DNA from: Actinomycetes bacterium | Lineage (GTDB): Bacteria; Actinomycetota; Acidimicrobiia; Acidimicrobiales; Acidimicrobiaceae | DNA: 6,273 bases | Direction of reading: 5' to 3' | Assembly: GCA_021792075.1 (NCBI GenBank) | Contig: JAJYVK010000098.1 | Span: 1-6,273 of the forward strand | Shown: positions 4,799 through 6,273 of the stretch, piece after piece | Numbering within the stretch: the stretch's first letter is position 1 | How the letters are laid out: each line of letters begins with the position of its first letter | Notes under the pieces: generated by a model | Seen by the model: only the letters and a program-made list of their open reading frames with translations | What the model was told of the DNA's origin: nothing | Databases searched by the model: none | Program-made: the position numbers and the translations under genes

Positions 4799-6273
4799 GT
4801 GAAAGATCCTGTGTCGAAGTTGCCGAGAAAAGCGAAGCTGCGTTCAGCACTATTCTGGTCGCTAAAAGGACGGATAATACTGGGAGTGTCCATCCTGGTT
4901 ATAGTTGGCCTGACGGTGTCTGACGTAATCGGAATTGTTAGGATGCAGTCATTTCTGTCTGCTCGGATCGATCGTCAGATCAGCAGCGTATTGGCCACTA
5001 CCACGCGTGTTGCCACTCGTCAGGAGAGGTTTCCAGGTTCTGGTGGACTGCCTTCGCGTCAGGCGCAATCGGGTATTCAGGCACCTTCACCCATCCTTCT
5101 AGTTGTCTATGGGCCGACAGATCAGGTCGAATTTGTTCGTTACAGCCAGCTTGGTTCCGTGAAGGAGCCAGCAATTCCGTCGCTAGCAACCGCACAGGCT
5201 CTCGCCGTGGGTAGGAGTTATTTTGCTCTGCCGTCCAAGCGAGGTGTCGCGGGTTTCCGTGCTGGGCTTGCTTATCTGCCTCGCAACGGGGGCACAGTCC
5301 TTGCGGCAGTCTCGCTTGATGAGTTCAATTCCACGATGTCGCATCTTAAGTTTTTGGACTTGGTGGTGGGCCTGATTGTGCTTTCGATTTTGGTGGCAAT
5401 GACATACCTGGTGGTCAGATTCGGAATGCGGCCATTGGACGAAATGGAGAGTGCAGCCGATGCGATTGCGCAGGGAGATCTATCGCTAAGGATCAATACG
5501 GATTCCGCTGCGACCGAGATTCGCAAACTTGGCACGGCATTCAACGAGATGCTGGAAAAAATCCAGCAGGCCTTTGCACAGGTTCAGGCGAGTGAGAGAC
5601 AGTCGGTCAACTCGCAGGAGCAGTTACGTCGGTTCGTTGCCGATGCCGGTCACGAACTTAGAACCCCTCTTACCTCTATCCTTGGCTACTCTGAGCTTCT
5701 GCAAAGGGGAATCGAGGCGGATCGAAGTCTGGCGGAACGGTCAGCGCGGCGAATCCAACAAGAGTCAAAGCGGATGTCAGGGCTGGTGGAAGAACTCCTA
5801 CTTCTGGCGAATCTGGACCAGCGCAAACCAATGAAGTTTGACCGAGTTGACGTGCTTTCTCTTGTTGCGGACAACGTTCAGGACGCCAAGGTGATTCAAC
5901 CGGAGCGAGATATCCGTCTGGAGCCGCTCGGTGCGTCTGAGCATGGGAGTTGGCTGCAGCCGGTAAATGCCTTCGGAGACGAAGACTATCTGAGACAGGT
6001 TGTAAGCAATCTTGTCAACAATGCGATCTTTCATACACCCGCTACTTCGAAGATCGTAGTCAGGGTGGGCACGATCAATCTTTCGGAAGATCCTCTGGGA
6101 CCGGAGCGAGTTGTAATCGAGGTTCACGACGATGGTCCTGGGATCACGGCCGAAGCCTTGGAGCACCTATTCGAGCGCTTCTATAGGGTCGACGACAACC
6201 GTGGCTTCGAGCACGGAGGATTTGGCCTGGGGTTGTCGGTAGTGGAGTCCATAGTAAAAGCGCATGATGGAAG
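4799..6273 (+). CDS. Membrane sensor histidine kinase (3' end outside window)
   Basis: This is the partner kinase of the preceding regulator, open for 491 codons to the window edge. Numbering from GTG 4799: basic N-terminus, membrane segment 26-47, extracytoplasmic sensor region about 48-184, second membrane segment about 185-206, HAMP about 207-259 ('RFGMRPLDEME', 'IAQGDLSLRI'). The dimerisation/phospho-acceptor helix has H285 in 'FVADAGHELRTPL'. The ATPase domain shows the N-box 'NLVNNAIFHTP' (N404-P414), G1 'DDGPG' (444-448), F-box 'LFERFYRVD' and G2 'GGFGLGLS' (473-480). All kinase motifs are present; by comparison only the last 20-30 residues are missing. The sensor region has no domain I recognise, so the signal is unknown. 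TGA at 4793-4795 in the same frame limits the start to GTG 4799, GTG 4811 or later; none has a strong ribosome binding site, so translational coupling to the regulator is likely. The type resembles MprB/TrcS-like kinases. Confidence 0.93.
   Translation, partial: MKDPVSKLPRKAKLRSALFWSLKGRIILGVSILVIVGLTVSDVIGIVRMQSFLSARIDRQISSVLATTTRVATRQERFPGSGGLPSRQAQSGIQAPSPILLVVYGPTDQVEFVRYSQLGSVKEPAIPSLATAQALAVGRSYFALPSKRGVAGFRAGLAYLPRNGGTVLAAVSLDEFNSTMSHLKFLDLVVGLIVLSILVAMTYLVVRFGMRPLDEMESAADAIAQGDLSLRINTDSAATEIRKLGTAFNEMLEKIQQAFAQVQASERQSVNSQEQLRRFVADAGHELRTPLTSILGYSELLQRGIEADRSLAERSARRIQQESKRMSGLVEELLLLANLDQRKPMKFDRVDVLSLVADNVQDAKVIQPERDIRLEPLGASEHGSWLQPVNAFGDEDYLRQVVSNLVNNAIFHTPATSKIVVRVGTINLSEDPLGPERVVIEVHDDGPGITAEALEHLFERFYRVDDNRGFEHGGFGLGLSVVESIVKAHDG

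Noticed and set aside
5798..6166. Minus-strand frame of 122 codons opposite the histidine kinase
   Set aside because: It is antisense to the dimerisation and ATPase domains, whose motifs are all intact on the + strand.

Overview
The window reads as bacterial chromosome, most likely from an actinobacterium. Three things suggest this: the argG-argH order, the OmpR-type regulator paired with a HAMP histidine kinase using the 'FVADAGHELRTPL' style H-box, and a secreted protein built from 'IVGMASTPDGRGYWLVG' repeats, which I associate with high-G+C Gram-positives and especially Acidimicrobiia. Base composition looks close to 50% G+C, low for the phylum but compatible with acidophilic Acidimicrobiia. 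This placement is inference. All genes I can support lie on the + strand.

Layout. (1) 1-1721: the 3' end of argG (argininosuccinate synthase) and complete argH (argininosuccinate lyase), the last two steps of arginine synthesis, 75 bp apart and probably one transcript. (2) 1852-3126: a secreted protein with a signal peptide, four in-frame 42-residue tandem repeats plus a decayed fifth, and a C-terminal CHAP-type cysteine amidase/peptidase domain, probably acting on the cell wall. (3) 3297-3866: a 3-methyladenine DNA glycosylase of the AAG/MPG family, with an ambiguous start, followed by a spacer holding a possible terminator and a possible promoter. (4) 4080-6273: a two-component system, an OmpR-family response regulator followed 14 bp later by a membrane histidine kinase that runs off the end of the window.

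The genes form three or four separate jobs: arginine synthesis, envelope hydrolysis, alkylation repair and signal transduction. Only argG-argH and regulator-kinase look like true operons. I see no mobile element, RNA gene, CRISPR array or phage gene. The most notable item is the repeat-CHAP protein: three of its 126-bp units are almost identical at DNA level, so copy number may vary. Nothing here amounts to a clearly new multi-gene system.
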